Origin: Paraglaciecola polaris LMG 21857
Lineage (GTDB): Bacteria; Pseudomonadota; Gammaproteobacteria; Enterobacterales; Alteromonadaceae
NCBI RefSeq assembly: GCF_000315055.1
Contig: NZ_BAER01000025.1
Span: 1-64,000 of the forward strand
Length of the DNA: 64,000 nucleotides
Direction of reading: 5' to 3'
How positions within the stretch are numbered: the stretch's first letter is position 1; each line of letters opens with the position of its first letter. A program made the position numbers and the translations under genes. This document shows positions 19,707 through 29,795 of this stretch, piece by piece. Under the pieces are notes generated by a model. The model was not told the DNA's origin, did not search any database, and saw nothing but the letters and a program-made list of their open reading frames with translations.

Positions 19707-20468
19707 ATGAATTTATCTAAACGTTTATCCAATAGTATTCTAGCCAGCATAACTTTTGTATTGCTGTTGTGGTGTATTAAGTCAGCTGAAATTCTGTTCT
19801 CGCTCGATCTACATATGTTCGCTGTTTATCCGCATTCGCGTGCTGGCGTGTTGGGGATTATTACCGCCCCACTTGTTCATGGTTCGTTAGAGCATATTTT
19901 CAGTAACAGTTTGCCGTTATTGGTGCTGCTAACCGCGCTGTTATATGGTTATCCTCGATCGCGAATTCGTGTTTTGGTTAGTGTGTGGCTAATGTCCGGT
20001 CTTGGTGTTTGGCTATTTGCTCGGGATGCTTATCATTTAGGCGCCAGTGGCATCACTCACGGTATATTTTTTTATTTGTTAGTAGTGGGCATTTTACGTA
20101 GAGACAAGTCGTCGGTGGCTATTATGATGATTGCGTTTTTCATGTACGGTGGGATGACCATGAGTATATTCCCCCGAGAGCCAGGTATCTCATTTGAATA
20201 TCATTTGTTTGGTGGCATTAATGGTGCGCTTGTTGCGCTGGTTTGGTTTCGTATGGATCCAAAACCACAAATCAAAACCTACCCGTGGGAGCATCAATCG
20301 AGTGAAATCGACGACCCAATTATAGGGGATGCATGGCGCATCGATAACGCACAAGCTGGATCAGATGAGCATAGCGCGTCCCTTGGTGCTTCGTCGGAGT
20401 CATTGCCTGAGGAAGCCCAAGCCCCTCGACCAAATAGTTCTTCTGTGGATGTAAGATTCAAAGATTAA
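19707..20468 (+). CDS. Rhomboid-family intramembrane serine protease
   Basis: A 253-residue protein with about six transmembrane helices in residues 10-190. The loop-helix LVHGSLEHIFSNSLPLLVL has the rhomboid H...N arrangement, the catalytic serine is in GASGITHG, and the catalytic histidine is in YHLFGGINGALVALVW. After the membrane domain comes a soluble, acidic, low-complexity tail of about 60 residues (SDEHSASLGASSESLPEEA). The substrate is unknown. No Shine-Dalgarno is obvious ahead of the ATG. Confidence 0.88.
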   Translation: MNLSKRLSNSILASITFVLLLWCIKSAEILFSLDLHMFAVYPHSRAGVLGIITAPLVHGSLEHIFSNSLPLLVLLTALLYGYPRSRIRVLVSVWLMSGLGVWLFARDAYHLGASGITHGIFFYLLVVGILRRDKSSVAIMMIAFFMYGGMTMSIFPREPGISFEYHLFGGINGALVALVWFRMDPKPQIKTYPWEHQSSEIDDPIIGDAWRIDNAQAGSDEHSASLGASSESLPEEAQAPRPNSSSVDVRFKD

Positions 20469-20687
20469 ATAAAGACGTTATATCCGAGCTTAAATCTACT
20501 TGTCTTCACTGTCCTGACAAAGCGCATCGAAGGATTATAGGTTATGCGTAACCTGTTGCGTGCATATTTTTATTAGTTATAGCGCATGTTTTCATTTGTA
20601 TTAATTCTTACTGTTTGTTTTTACTAGAGTTTTAGTAATTAACCCAGTAACATCCTTGTTTATGTTAATTATTTGTAATTTATAAAT

Positions 20688-21137
20688 ATGCTTGATTTTA
20701 ATTACTATTTTCGTGTGCGTTATGGTGAGTGTGATATGCAAAGTGTGGTGTTTAACGCTCGCTACGGCGACTATGTAGATATTACTATGACTGAGTATTT
20801 TCGCGCGTTCTACGGCGGATTCGAAACTTTGATCCAGCAAGGTTACGATACTCAGGTAGTGAATCTTAATATTAGTTGGAAGTCATCTGGACGATTTGAT
20901 GATGTTATCAGGGCGAGAGTTCAGGTACTCAAAGTTGGTAACACCTCTTTCACCTGTCAGGTTGAACTGACCCATCAAGCAACGAATCGGCTTATCGCTA
21001 ATGCTGATATTACCTATGTATGTGTTGATGCAAAAACATTTGCTAAGACGTCAATTCCCCAGAGCTTACGAGATGCATTTAGCAATAATGGGGGGACTAT
21101 TTCAATTAATCATGCAGGGGATTTAGCGCAAAATTAA
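20688..21137 (+). CDS. Acyl-CoA thioesterase, 4-hydroxybenzoyl-CoA thioesterase (YbgC-like) family
   Basis: A 149-residue hot-dog-fold protein. The N-terminal RVRYGECDMQSVVFNARYGD has the catalytic Asp position and the motif layout of 4HBT thioesterases, followed by LNISWKSSGRFDDVIRARV. It probably cleaves an acyl-CoA thioester in the cytoplasm; the chain specificity cannot be told. The start ATG at 20688 lies in an AT-rich leader without a clear Shine-Dalgarno, but the protein begins at the expected first strand. Confidence 0.82.
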   Translation: MLDFNYYFRVRYGECDMQSVVFNARYGDYVDITMTEYFRAFYGGFETLIQQGYDTQVVNLNISWKSSGRFDDVIRARVQVLKVGNTSFTCQVELTHQATNRLIANADITYVCVDAKTFAKTSIPQSLRDAFSNNGGTISINHAGDLAQN

Positions 21138-21326
21138 ATGTAATCGCCTAGGGTAGACTTTAGTCGGGTAGCTCCAATTTGTACTTATTATAATACTACA
21201 TTCTCTGCTATGGTAATTTGCTTAAATATCATCAATTAGCTCATGGCTTAGTCTTAGTTATGTGCCTAGCTGCAAATACAGCTAATCGCTCATTCGCCAT
21301 AAAAATAATAATAAAAAAGGATCGTC

Positions 21327-22412
21327 ATGGCACCTCAAAACCGCAAAAGTGATAATGCATTGCTCAGCGCAATGCTTGTTAGTTCTAGAGTCACTGTTGA
21401 GCGTTTAAATCAGTTAATGATAGGCAATGACAGTGTTAAGGAGATGTTAATGCTTTGCCAGTTGCCGATAACTGAGCAGGTGCCGGACATCATTGATAAG
21501 GTGCTTTCTAGACACCCTCAAATGGCTGATGTGACATTACGTACACAAGCGTACAATCTATCGACAGATTTACGTGGCATGCTCGAACGATATATTCAGG
21601 GTATATTTACCAATGAATACGATCAGCAATACATCAGTCATCGCATTGAATTGATTATTCTATATAAAAATATCGGGGTACCGGCAGTCACCTTTGTTCA
21701 GTTTATCGATACGCTTAAAGGCTTGCTCCTTAAGCTTGTGGCACACGATATTAGACTAAATCTCCATAAGGAACCCATTTGCCTAGCGATTAGCCAATTA
21801 TTGCAGTTTGATATTGAATTGTGTGTAGATAGCCATTTGTCTCATTTGAAAGCTGAAATTGACACCTTGCGCCGGCAAAATGAAGAACTGGTGGGAAATT
21901 TCGAATTAGCTATTGCTCAGCGCACAAAAGATCTGATGCAACAAGTACGCCTTGATCCTCTCACTCAAATCTACAATATCAGTGCCATGCAGGAAATGCT
22001 TGATAAAGAGTTGGCATTAGCAAAGCGTCGCCAAACCAAGTTATCTTTGGTTTACTTCGACGTGGATCATTTTAAAAAAATTAATGATACAGAAGGACAC
22101 ATTAAAGGAGATGAAGTCCTCAAGGATATAGCGCAAACATTGCGCCAATGTGTAAGGCAAACAGATATTGCTTGTCGGTATGGTGGCGATGAATTTTGCT
22201 TAGTGTTACTCGAGTGTAATGCCCAAGAGGCGCAGAAAGTTTGTGAAAAACTTATCACGACATTTCAGGCTCGTTATCCTACGTATTCATTCAGTATGGG
22301 GATTGCAGAAACGGGGGCATCGGAATTTGTTAGTGTGAAGCAACTGATACATCTGGCTGATCAAAAAATGTATCTTGCTAAAAAAGAAGCCGGTTTTAAA
22401 ATCGTATTGTGA
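21327..22412 (+). CDS. Diguanylate cyclase (GGDEF) with novel-looking N-terminal sensor region
   Basis: A 361-residue soluble protein. The first 185 residues are mostly helical and match no domain I recognise; a short coiled-coil (about residues 170-200, LKAEIDTLRRQNEELVGNFE) connects to the GGDEF domain (about 205-361). The cyclase site is intact: YFDVDHFKKINDTEGH and RYGGDEF. RQTD sits five residues before GGDEF, the standard RxxD inhibitory site, so product inhibition by c-di-GMP is likely. AAAAAAGGATC precedes the ATG as Shine-Dalgarno. Confidence 0.92.
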   Translation: MAPQNRKSDNALLSAMLVSSRVTVERLNQLMIGNDSVKEMLMLCQLPITEQVPDIIDKVLSRHPQMADVTLRTQAYNLSTDLRGMLERYIQGIFTNEYDQQYISHRIELIILYKNIGVPAVTFVQFIDTLKGLLLKLVAHDIRLNLHKEPICLAISQLLQFDIELCVDSHLSHLKAEIDTLRRQNEELVGNFELAIAQRTKDLMQQVRLDPLTQIYNISAMQEMLDKELALAKRRQTKLSLVYFDVDHFKKINDTEGHIKGDEVLKDIAQTLRQCVRQTDIACRYGGDEFCLVLLECNAQEAQKVCEKLITTFQARYPTYSFSMGIAETGASEFVSVKQLIHLADQKMYLAKKEAGFKIVL

Positions 22413-22477
22413 TTTTCCCTTACGCCATTTCTCTATTTCACGAGCCATATTTAGAGCATTACGTTGACTATATATGC

Positions 22478-22491
22478 TGAATACGTATGCA
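22478..22491. promoter_or_regulatory. Candidate LacI-family (MalR-like) operator upstream of the sugar transporter
   Basis: TGAATACGTATGCA is an imperfect 14-base palindrome with a central CG, the form bound by LacI-family repressors. It lies about 200 bases upstream of the MFS transporter start. A TTGACT (22464-22469) stands 16 bases before TATGCA (22486-22491), so the site could overlap a promoter -10. The same palindrome in perfect form occurs at 11395-11408. Confidence 0.5.
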
Positions 22492-22688
22492 AAAACTTGT
22501 TTCTATATTGTGACAAAGGATAGTCTTGCCATTAGGCTGTGCTAACGATCTATTAACATAGCCTCGTTTGATTTATACGCCGACATAGAAAGCTATTATT
22601 CATCATCGACTCTAGCTTACAGGGGCCTCACGCAATGACGTAAGCCGTTGTGTTTTACATTCTAATACGTACAAAAAGAGACACATTC

Positions 22689-24197
22689 ATGCAGCAAACA
22701 AAACCACAGTTGAGCTTTTGGCAAATTTGGAACATGTGCTTTGGCTTTCTCGGTATACAATTCGGTTTTGCTTTGCAGAATTCTAATGTTAGTCGGATAT
22801 TTGAAGCTCTTGGCGCGGATTACAGTAATTTAGCCGTTTTATGGGTTGCTGCGCCGATTACGGGGTTAGTGGTACAACCGATCATTGGCTATCTAAGCGA
22901 CAACACTTGGAATCGCTTAGGTCGCAGACGGCCATATTTTTTATGGGGTGCAATAGCAGCCAGTGGCGCGTTGTTTGTGATGCCAAATTCTCCGACTTTG
23001 TGGTTTGCCGCAGGCATGCTGTGGATCATGGATGCATCTATTAACGTTTCAATGGAACCCTTTCGGGCGTTTGTCGGCGATATGTTGCCTCCTAAGCAAC
23101 GGGCCAGTGGTTATGCCATGCAAACCTTTTTCATTGGTGTCGGTGCGGTAGTGGCATCGGCTTTACCTTGGATGATGACAAATTGGTTCGATATCGCAAA
23201 CACCGCAGCACCGGGGATGGTACCTGATTCAGTTAAATTTTCATTTTATGCCGGCGGCAGTATATTTTTACTTGCTGTTTTGTGGACGGTTGTGTCTACA
23301 AAAGAGTACTCTCCTGAGCAGCTAGCTGCGTTTGACGCAGCTCAAGCGCATTTCGACAAGCAGGCTACGCCAAGTGTATCCGCGCGCAGTGCAAAACAGT
23401 ATTTCAAAGGTGGTTCTATATTTACGCTGATAGGTCTCGTCTTGTTAGGGCTGATTTTTGTAAATATAGAGGCGTTAGATAAAAATTTATATATTTTAGC
23501 CGGCGGCTTAATAGCGTTTGGTTTCTGTCAGTTTGTGGGCGGATATATGGCTCACAAACAGTACACAAAAAACGGTTTTGCACAGGTACTCGGAGATTTA
23601 TTCGCTATGCCACAAGCCATGCGACAACTGGCTGTCGTGCAGTTTTTTTCATGGTTTCCCCTGTTCGCCATGTGGATCTATACCAATTCGGCGGTGACAT
23701 CTCATCATTACGCCTCCCGAGATACAGCTTCGATAGCGTACAACGAGGGGGCGGATTGGGTGTCGATTTTAATGGCCACTTATAATGGCGTATCTATAAT
23801 CGCAGCCATTGTGATCCCGTTTGTGGTCAGAAAGCTTAATTTACAGTACGCCCATTTAATTAATTTAAGTTTAGGCGGTATCGGCTTTATTTCATTCTGG
23901 TTTGTGCGCGATCCAGCTTGGCTTGTCTTATCTATGGTCGGCGTTGGTTTTGCGTGGGCTTCAATATTGTCTGTACCTTATGCCATATTAGCCAATGTAT
24001 TACCCAGCAATAAAATGGGGGTATACATGGGGATTTTTAACTTCTTTATCGTTATTCCACAAATACTTGCTGCCAGCATATTGGGCTTTTTGATAACAAA
24101 AGTGTTTGATAACCAACCTATATTCGCTTTAGTTATAGGTGGGTTCAGTATGTTGATTGCAGGTGTTATGACACTGCGCGTTAAAATTCCACAATAA
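22689..24197 (+). CDS. MFS sugar transporter, SLC45/maltose-transporter-like
   Basis: A 502-residue inner-membrane transporter with about twelve transmembrane helices. Motifs fit the glycoside-pentoside-hexuronide/SLC45-like MFS group: FGIQ-type N-terminus (FLGIQFGFALQNSNVSRIFE), GYLSDNTWNRLGRRRPYFLWG, and MDASINVSMEPFRAFVGDM. Relatives beside amylases and LacI regulators carry maltose or maltodextrins, and the neighbouring amylase supports that. ATG 22689 is preferred to the upstream ATG at 22650 because the conserved N-terminus starts there and a GAG-rich Shine-Dalgarno lies at the right distance. The amylase gene follows after 23 bases. Confidence 0.88.
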   Translation: MQQTKPQLSFWQIWNMCFGFLGIQFGFALQNSNVSRIFEALGADYSNLAVLWVAAPITGLVVQPIIGYLSDNTWNRLGRRRPYFLWGAIAASGALFVMPNSPTLWFAAGMLWIMDASINVSMEPFRAFVGDMLPPKQRASGYAMQTFFIGVGAVVASALPWMMTNWFDIANTAAPGMVPDSVKFSFYAGGSIFLLAVLWTVVSTKEYSPEQLAAFDAAQAHFDKQATPSVSARSAKQYFKGGSIFTLIGLVLLGLIFVNIEALDKNLYILAGGLIAFGFCQFVGGYMAHKQYTKNGFAQVLGDLFAMPQAMRQLAVVQFFSWFPLFAMWIYTNSAVTSHHYASRDTASIAYNEGADWVSILMATYNGVSIIAAIVIPFVVRKLNLQYAHLINLSLGGIGFISFWFVRDPAWLVLSMVGVGFAWASILSVPYAILANVLPSNKMGVYMGIFNFFIVIPQILAASILGFLITKVFDNQPIFALVIGGFSMLIAGVMTLRVKIPQ

Positions 24198-24220
24198 CCC
24201 AGAACGGAACATTATCCCTT

Positions 24221-25951
24221 ATGAAAGTGCAACATACTCACTCACACTCTATTGGCCAGGCGGCGCTATGTGCCATCGCGATATCTGTTGTCCTAACTCT
24301 CACGTCCTGTAGTCGTTCAAACAGTATTGATAGTGAGCATGTCCAAGATATTAACCCACTTCAATTTTACGGAACCGACAATCCATTCGTGAAAGAGGCG
24401 GTTTATTTTGTTATGACAGATCGTTTTGTCGATGGTGATAAAAGTAACAATTATCCAGAGCAGGGCGGCAGTTTACCTAGTTTCGATTTACCCCTATTTG
24501 GCGACAATGGTGAGACCGCGAATGTGGGCTATTTAGGTGGTGATTTAAGAGGGGTTTTAAATAACGCTGAGTATATCCGTGATTTAGGCTTTACTGCTGT
24601 GTGGCTAACGCCAATAGTTGATAATCCAGATCAACAGTTTTCGGGTGGTGAATCTATAGGATTTGGCGGAGCATTTAAAGACGGCGGGAAAGCGGCTTAT
24701 CATGGGTACTGGGCGTCAAATTTTTATAAAATAGATGAGCATTATCCGTCAGTCGGTCTAACTTACAAAAACTACACGGATAAAATGCGTCAAGATTACG
24801 GACTTAAAACGGTATTCGACGTGGTGGCCAATCACGGTTCTCCTTCTTTTAGTATGCCTACTGTACAACCTAAATTCGGCCAACTGTATGATCAAAATAA
24901 CCAATTGGTTGCTGATCACCAGAATCTGCCACCGGAACAACTGGATATAACGCAACCCTTACAGCGCTTCTACCACAACACGCCAGACATCATGCAATTA
25001 TCCAATTTAAATGAAGGAAATAAAGGTCTTAGAGATTATTTAATTAATTCATATTTATATTGGATCGATCAAGGCGCTGACGCGTTCCGTATTGATACGA
25101 TTAAACATGTCCCCCATCATTTTTGGCAAGAAATGGCAGCACGCGTACGCGCCGAACATCCTGATTTTTTCATGTTCGCAGAAAGTTATGATTACAATGC
25201 TAATTTCATTGCGCAGCACACGTTAGCAAAAAATGGCGGGATCAGCGTATTAGATTTTCCGGGACAAAAAGCGATTACCGGTGTCTTTCAGTCCCCCCAG
25301 AGCGATTATGCTGAGTTACTTTCATATTTACATTTAACCCATGGTCCCTACGCAAATCCATACGAACTCACTACCTTTTACGACAACCACGATATGCCTA
25401 GAATGGATGCATCAGATAATGGATTTATTGACGCCAATAATTGGCTTTTTACCAGTCGCGGTATTCCAGTGGTCTACCAAGGTTCAGAAATGGGCTTCAT
25501 GCGTGGTAAAGCGGAACATCAAGGTAACCGCAACTATCTGGGACAAGACAATATCAATCTAGCGAAGCAACATCCTATTCATGCACAATTAGCTGCAATC
25601 GCTAACCTTAGAAAAGCGTTACCTGCCTTACAAAACGGTTTACAGGTGAATTTGGATTTTGACGGCGATCACGCCGCATTTTATCGCGTGATAGAGCAAG
25701 GCGAGATCGCCCAAACCGCGCTGGTGCTGCTTAATAAAGGCGATTCCGCTTATCGTTTCTCGGTAGCCAAATATTTAGAGAAAGGGCAGTGGAAAGAGCA
25801 ACGCTACGGCAATAAAAGCCAAGTGATTAAAGAGGGGGGAACATTAGTCAACGTTGTTGATGGGCATAGTGTAAACGTGTGGGTGCGTGAAGGACGTATA
25901 ACCAGTCAGGCAATGTTAAATGAATTGACTCAATTGATGGCATTTAAGTAA
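24221..25951 (+). CDS. Secreted lipoprotein alpha-amylase (GH13)
   Basis: A 576-residue GH13 enzyme that hydrolyses alpha-1,4-glucans outside the cytoplasm. The N-terminus has a signal sequence with lipobox LTSC (lipid-anchored Cys30). Region I is FDVVANHGS; the catalytic nucleophile Asp lies in DAFRIDTIKH (around residue 293), the acid/base Glu in FAESYDY (around 321), and the third Asp in YDNHDMPRM (around 390). The C-terminal beta domain is present. It follows the MFS transporter on the same strand, so products can be taken up directly. It could be a cyclomaltodextrinase-like or maltogenic type. Confidence 0.92.
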   Translation: MKVQHTHSHSIGQAALCAIAISVVLTLTSCSRSNSIDSEHVQDINPLQFYGTDNPFVKEAVYFVMTDRFVDGDKSNNYPEQGGSLPSFDLPLFGDNGETANVGYLGGDLRGVLNNAEYIRDLGFTAVWLTPIVDNPDQQFSGGESIGFGGAFKDGGKAAYHGYWASNFYKIDEHYPSVGLTYKNYTDKMRQDYGLKTVFDVVANHGSPSFSMPTVQPKFGQLYDQNNQLVADHQNLPPEQLDITQPLQRFYHNTPDIMQLSNLNEGNKGLRDYLINSYLYWIDQGADAFRIDTIKHVPHHFWQEMAARVRAEHPDFFMFAESYDYNANFIAQHTLAKNGGISVLDFPGQKAITGVFQSPQSDYAELLSYLHLTHGPYANPYELTTFYDNHDMPRMDASDNGFIDANNWLFTSRGIPVVYQGSEMGFMRGKAEHQGNRNYLGQDNINLAKQHPIHAQLAAIANLRKALPALQNGLQVNLDFDGDHAAFYRVIEQGEIAQTALVLLNKGDSAYRFSVAKYLEKGQWKEQRYGNKSQVIKEGGTLVNVVDGHSVNVWVREGRITSQAMLNELTQLMAFK

Positions 25952-25969
25952 TAGCGAAACCCGGAGCCA

Positions 25970-26992
25970 TTATTTGGCTCCGCAAGATTGGCGCACCACC
26001 AAATCGACCGGCATTAAGTAATGCTCTACTTTTTCTCCGGCAATTAATTTCAGTAAACTATCGACTAATATTTCACCGGCTAAAATGGTGTCTTGTTTTA
26101 CAGTTGTTAGGGCAGGTGTAGCGAAACTCGCCACCGGCACATTATCAAACCCAACCACTGCAATCTCTTCAGGTATAGTGATATTACTATCGCGCAGGGC
26201 ACGTAACACCCCGATGGCAATTAAATCGCTGGCACAGGCGATAGCGTCAATGTCTGGCTGATTTTGTAACAAGGTTAGTGTTGCACTATAGCCCGAGTCT
26301 TCGGTGGAAATTGCATCTTGTTGAACGGCTTCCCCTGCAATACCTGCCAACTCTAGTGCTTTTCGATGACCTTGAAAACGGGCGAAAAATTCAGGGGAGC
26401 GAGTGTCTGCACCGCCGATAAAGGCAAATTTTTTATGACCCAAGGTGAGCAAGTGTTGAGTGACATCAAACCCGCCTTGAAAATTGTCACATCCAATGGA
26501 TACCCCAGGGTGCTCATCATCTAACGCTCCCCATCGCACGAAATGGGTATGCTGTGCTTCTAATTGACTAAGCTTAGTGCGGTATTCCGTATAATCACCG
26601 TATCCAAGCAGTATGATGCCGTCGGCTTTATTGGAATCTTCGTATTCAGCGTGCCAATCGTCGCTTAAGTTCTGAAATGATATGAGTAAGTCATAACCTG
26701 CTTTGGCGGAAGCACGGGTAATACTGCCGAGCATGGATAAAAAAAACGGATTAATAAGAGAATTGTCTGACGTAGGATCCTCGAATAACAATAATGCGAG
26801 TGTCTTACTGTGCTGCCGACGTAGGTTGCTGGCGTTTTTATCAACCTTATAGTTAAGTTCACGGGCGATAGCCTGAACTTTTTCCCGGGTCTCTTTGTTT
26901 ACCAACGGACTATTACGAAGTGCTCGTGACACCGTTGATTGCGACACGCCCGCCTGATGGGCAATGTCAAACGATGTAGCTTTCTCTTTCAT
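25970..26992 (-). CDS. LacI-family transcriptional regulator (MalR-like)
   Basis: A 340-residue LacI/GalR repressor. The N-terminal helix-turn-helix (TSFDIAHQAGVSQSTVSRAL) and hinge are followed by a periplasmic-binding-protein-like sugar domain (about residues 60-338, with DGIILLGYGD, FAFIGGADTRSPEFFARFQG and VVGFDNVPVASFATPALTTV). It is convergent with the amylase gene, 18 bases apart, and so probably controls the transporter-amylase pair. The candidate operators at 22478 and 11395 are the obvious sites to test. MalR-type identity is inferred from context. Confidence 0.9.
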   Translation of the reverse strand: MKEKATSFDIAHQAGVSQSTVSRALRNSPLVNKETREKVQAIARELNYKVDKNASNLRRQHSKTLALLLFEDPTSDNSLINPFFLSMLGSITRASAKAGYDLLISFQNLSDDWHAEYEDSNKADGIILLGYGDYTEYRTKLSQLEAQHTHFVRWGALDDEHPGVSIGCDNFQGGFDVTQHLLTLGHKKFAFIGGADTRSPEFFARFQGHRKALELAGIAGEAVQQDAISTEDSGYSATLTLLQNQPDIDAIACASDLIAIGVLRALRDSNITIPEEIAVVGFDNVPVASFATPALTTVKQDTILAGEILVDSLLKLIAGEKVEHYLMPVDLVVRQSCGAK

Positions 26993-27265
26993 TACCTAAA
27001 ACCTTATTCGACAACATAAGAAGGATATGCCATTTATTAATACGAGTTATACACTAGGCAGACGGTGAAATCCGCAATTAAATTTGCCACTATTCATTTT
27101 TAGTGAGTAAGTTAAGTTACTGATTTGTTATATTTTAAATTAGATAATTCGCTCTTGATTCCCTAAAAAGCTTTACATTGATTGTGAATAAAAGGGCTTT
27201 GCCGAGAGGGAATACTGGTATAATATTCGCTGTTTTCAAAGTGCTAGCGTTAGGGGTAATAATTA

Positions 27266-28942
27266 ATGGCCGAGACCGAGAGTCGTCCGACCAATTTCAT
27301 TCGTCAAATCATCGATAAAGATTTACAAGCTGGTTTGCATTCACAGGTCCACACACGTTTTCCACCAGAGCCAAATGGTTATTTACACATAGGTCATGCT
27401 AAGTCTATTTGTTTAAACTTTGGTATCGCCCAAGATTATCAGGGTCAGTGTAACTTGCGTTTTGACGACACCAATCCAGATAAAGAAGACATTGATTACG
27501 TTAATGCGATCAAAACTGACGTTAAATGGCTGGGATTCGATTGGCAGGGTGATGAACGATATTCGTCTAACTATTTTGATCAATTACATGCTTATGCAAT
27601 TGAGTTGATAGGAAAAGGCCTCGCTTACGTTGACTTTTCTAATCAGGAACAAGTACGAGAAATGCGTGGTACTTTGACCCGTCCAGGTACAAACAGTCCA
27701 TATCGCGACACCTCTATAGAAGAAAACCTTGCTCAATTTGCAAAGATGACCGAAGGCGAATACAAAGAAGGTGAATGTTTATTGCGGGCCAAAATTGATA
27801 TGGCTTCGCCATTCATGTGTATGCGTGATCCCGCTTTGTATCGTGTGAAGTTTGCACACCACCATCAAACTGCGGATAAATGGTGCATCTATCCGATGTA
27901 TGATTTTACGCATTGTATTTCAGATGCCATCGAGGGCATAACGCATTCTCTGTGTACCTTAGAATTTCAAGATAACCGTCGTTTATATGACTGGGTATTG
28001 GAAAATATCACCATTGATGTGGTTCCACGTCAGTATGAATTTTCACGCTTGAACCTTGAATATACGGTTTTGAGTAAACGTAAGCTGATTCAGTTAGTTG
28101 AAGAACAACACGTGAGCGGCTGGGACGACCCACGCATGCCGACGATTGCTGGACTTCGCCGCCGAGGTTTCACCGCTGCGTCCATTCGAGAGTTTTGTAA
28201 GCGTATTGGTGTCACCAAAATGGATAACATGGTAGAGATGGGCATGCTTGAAGCGCCACTTCGTGACGAGTTAAATGAAAATGCTCCTCGTGCAATGGCC
28301 GTACTTGAACCAGTTAAGCTGGTTATTGAAAACTACCCCCAAGATAAGGTCGAGTTACTGGATGCGCCTAATCATCCGAACCGCCCTGAAATGGGGAGTC
28401 GTGAGGTGCCCTTTAGCAACGAAATCTATATCGAAGCTGAGGATTTTCGTGAAGAAGCCAACAAAAAATTTAAACGCTTAGTATTAGGCAAAGAAGTTCG
28501 TTTACGCAATGCCTACGTCATTAAAGCCCAGCGTGTCGAAAAAGACGAACAGGGTAATGTGACGACAATTTTTTGTGAATACGATGCTGATACTCTTGGC
28601 AAAGATCCAGCTGATGGACGCAAAGTAAAAGGTGTTATCCATTGGGTATCGGCCAAGCATGCCAAAGCCGCTGAAATTCGTTTATATGATAGCCTTTTCA
28701 ATGTGGCTAACCCTGCTGCAGAGGACGACTTTGCTGCTTGTATCAACCCAGATTCGTTGAAGATTATGCAAGGGTGGGTTGAGCCAAGTTTAGGCAAAGT
28801 CACTACTTCAGCGGATGATATTTTGCCCTATCAGTTTGAGCGTACGGGCTATTTCTGTTTTGACAAAGACAGTAGCGACAGCAAATTGGTGTTTAATCGC
28901 ACCGTTGGATTACGGGATACGTGGGCTAAAATAGCCGACTAA
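27266..28942 (+). CDS. glnS: Glutaminyl-tRNA synthetase
   Basis: A class I synthetase that charges tRNA-Gln with glutamine. The protein has 558 residues. The nucleotide-binding HIGH motif is in [15 protein letters not shown], the KMSKS-equivalent is VLSKRKL, and the tRNA-binding segments ([31 protein letters not shown]) are intact. The C-terminal anticodon-binding beta barrels cover about residues 340-550. It is a stand-alone gene with its own strong terminator. Confidence 0.98.
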   Translation: MAETESRPTNFIRQIIDKDLQAGLHSQVHTRFPPEPNGYLHIGHAKSICLNFGIAQDYQGQCNLRFDDTNPDKEDIDYVNAIKTDVKWLGFDWQGDERYSSNYFDQLHAYAIELIGKGLAYVDFSNQEQVREMRGTLTRPGTNSPYRDTSIEENLAQFAKMTEGEYKEGECLLRAKIDMASPFMCMRDPALYRVKFAHHHQTADKWCIYPMYDFTHCISDAIEGITHSLCTLEFQDNRRLYDWVLENITIDVVPRQYEFSRLNLEYTVLSKRKLIQLVEEQHVSGWDDPRMPTIAGLRRRGFTAASIREFCKRIGVTKMDNMVEMGMLEAPLRDELNENAPRAMAVLEPVKLVIENYPQDKVELLDAPNHPNRPEMGSREVPFSNEIYIEAEDFREEANKKFKRLVLGKEVRLRNAYVIKAQRVEKDEQGNVTTIFCEYDADTLGKDPADGRKVKGVIHWVSAKHAKAAEIRLYDSLFNVANPAAEDDFAACINPDSLKIMQGWVEPSLGKVTTSADDILPYQFERTGYFCFDKDSSDSKLVFNRTVGLRDTWAKIAD

Positions 28943-28962
28943 ATCTTAGCCATTGTTGGCAA

Positions 28963-29003
28963 GAAAAAGCCCCTATCATAGGATATATGATGGGGGCCTT
29001 TTT
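28963..29003 (+). terminator. glnS Rho-independent terminator
   Basis: A long GC-containing stem (AAAAAGCCCCTATCATA pairing with TATGATGGGGGCCTTTTT, one bulge and a G-U pair) is followed by five Ts, 20 bases after the glnS stop. Its symmetry lets it also serve the convergent SDR gene. Confidence 0.85.
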
Positions 29004-29051
29004 GTATGAGGGTTATACCACGCCTAATGTAATAAACAGGAGTTTAAAAGA

Positions 29052-29795
29052 CTACTTAGGTTGAGCGTGAAACGTTTTCCCCGATTCATGCTTGCTTTCA
29101 TCACTCATCAAATACAAGTATAAGGGCATAATATCATGAGGTGTTTTCAACAGGTTGGGATCTTCTGCAGGAAATGCTTGGGCACGCATATTAGTGCGGG
29201 TACCACCAGGATTAATGCAATTCGCGCGTATGGAAGTGTTCTCATTTTCATCCGCGATGACTTCCATCATACCTTGCGTAGCGAACTTGGAGATGGCGTA
29301 ACTGCCCCAATAAGCACGACCTTTCAAACCGACGCTTGACGTTGTGAATAACAGAGATGCACAAGGCGATTTTTTGAGAATGGGTATCAAGGCTTGGGTC
29401 ATAAAAAACTGACTGTTCACGTTGACCTGCATCACTTTATGCCAGTCATCTTCACTGATTTGTTGAAACGGCTCTAGGTGACCTAAAACGCTCGCATTAT
29501 GCAGTACACCATCCAGACCTGAAAACTGATTATCAATAGTACTGGCCATGTCACGGTAGTGCTGTGGTGTCGCGCCCATTAAGTCTAAGGGAACAATAGC
29601 GGGCTCCCTTCCGCCGTCAGCTATTATTTTATCGTAAACGGCTTCCAGCTTACTGACGGTTTTGCCTAATAAAATGACGGTGGCACCGTATTGGGCATAT
29701 TGCAGTGCAGCTTCTTTACCTATGCCATCGCCCGCGCCAGTAACCAGTATTGTTTTTGACGCTAAAAGACCAGCTTTTGCTTGAAAATTGAGCAT
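29052..29795 (-). CDS. yciK: YciK-family short-chain dehydrogenase/reductase
   Basis: A 247-residue SDR oxidoreductase closely patterned on E. coli YciK. The NAD(P)-binding motif is TILVTGAGDGIGKEAA, then VLHNAS, the catalytic Ser in TTSSVGLKGRA, the YxxxK as YAISK, and INPGGTRTNMRAQAFPAEDP near the C-terminus. Its substrate is unknown. ATG 29795 (MLNFQAKAG) matches the family start better than the TTG at 29801. Confidence 0.9.
   Translation of the reverse strand: MLNFQAKAGLLASKTILVTGAGDGIGKEAALQYAQYGATVILLGKTVSKLEAVYDKIIADGGREPAIVPLDLMGATPQHYRDMASTIDNQFSGLDGVLHNASVLGHLEPFQQISEDDWHKVMQVNVNSQFFMTQALIPILKKSPCASLLFTTSSVGLKGRAYWGSYAISKFATQGMMEVIADENENTSIRANCINPGGTRTNMRAQAFPAEDPNLLKTPHDIMPLYLYLMSDESKHESGKTFHAQPK

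Noticed and set aside
20601-20840. 79-codon ORF opposite the thioesterase start
   Set aside because: Low-complexity antisense product overlapping the conserved N-terminus of the thioesterase.
22650-22688. Upstream ATG for the MFS transporter
   Set aside because: The extra 13 residues are not hydrophobic or conserved, and ATG 22689 fits the family start.
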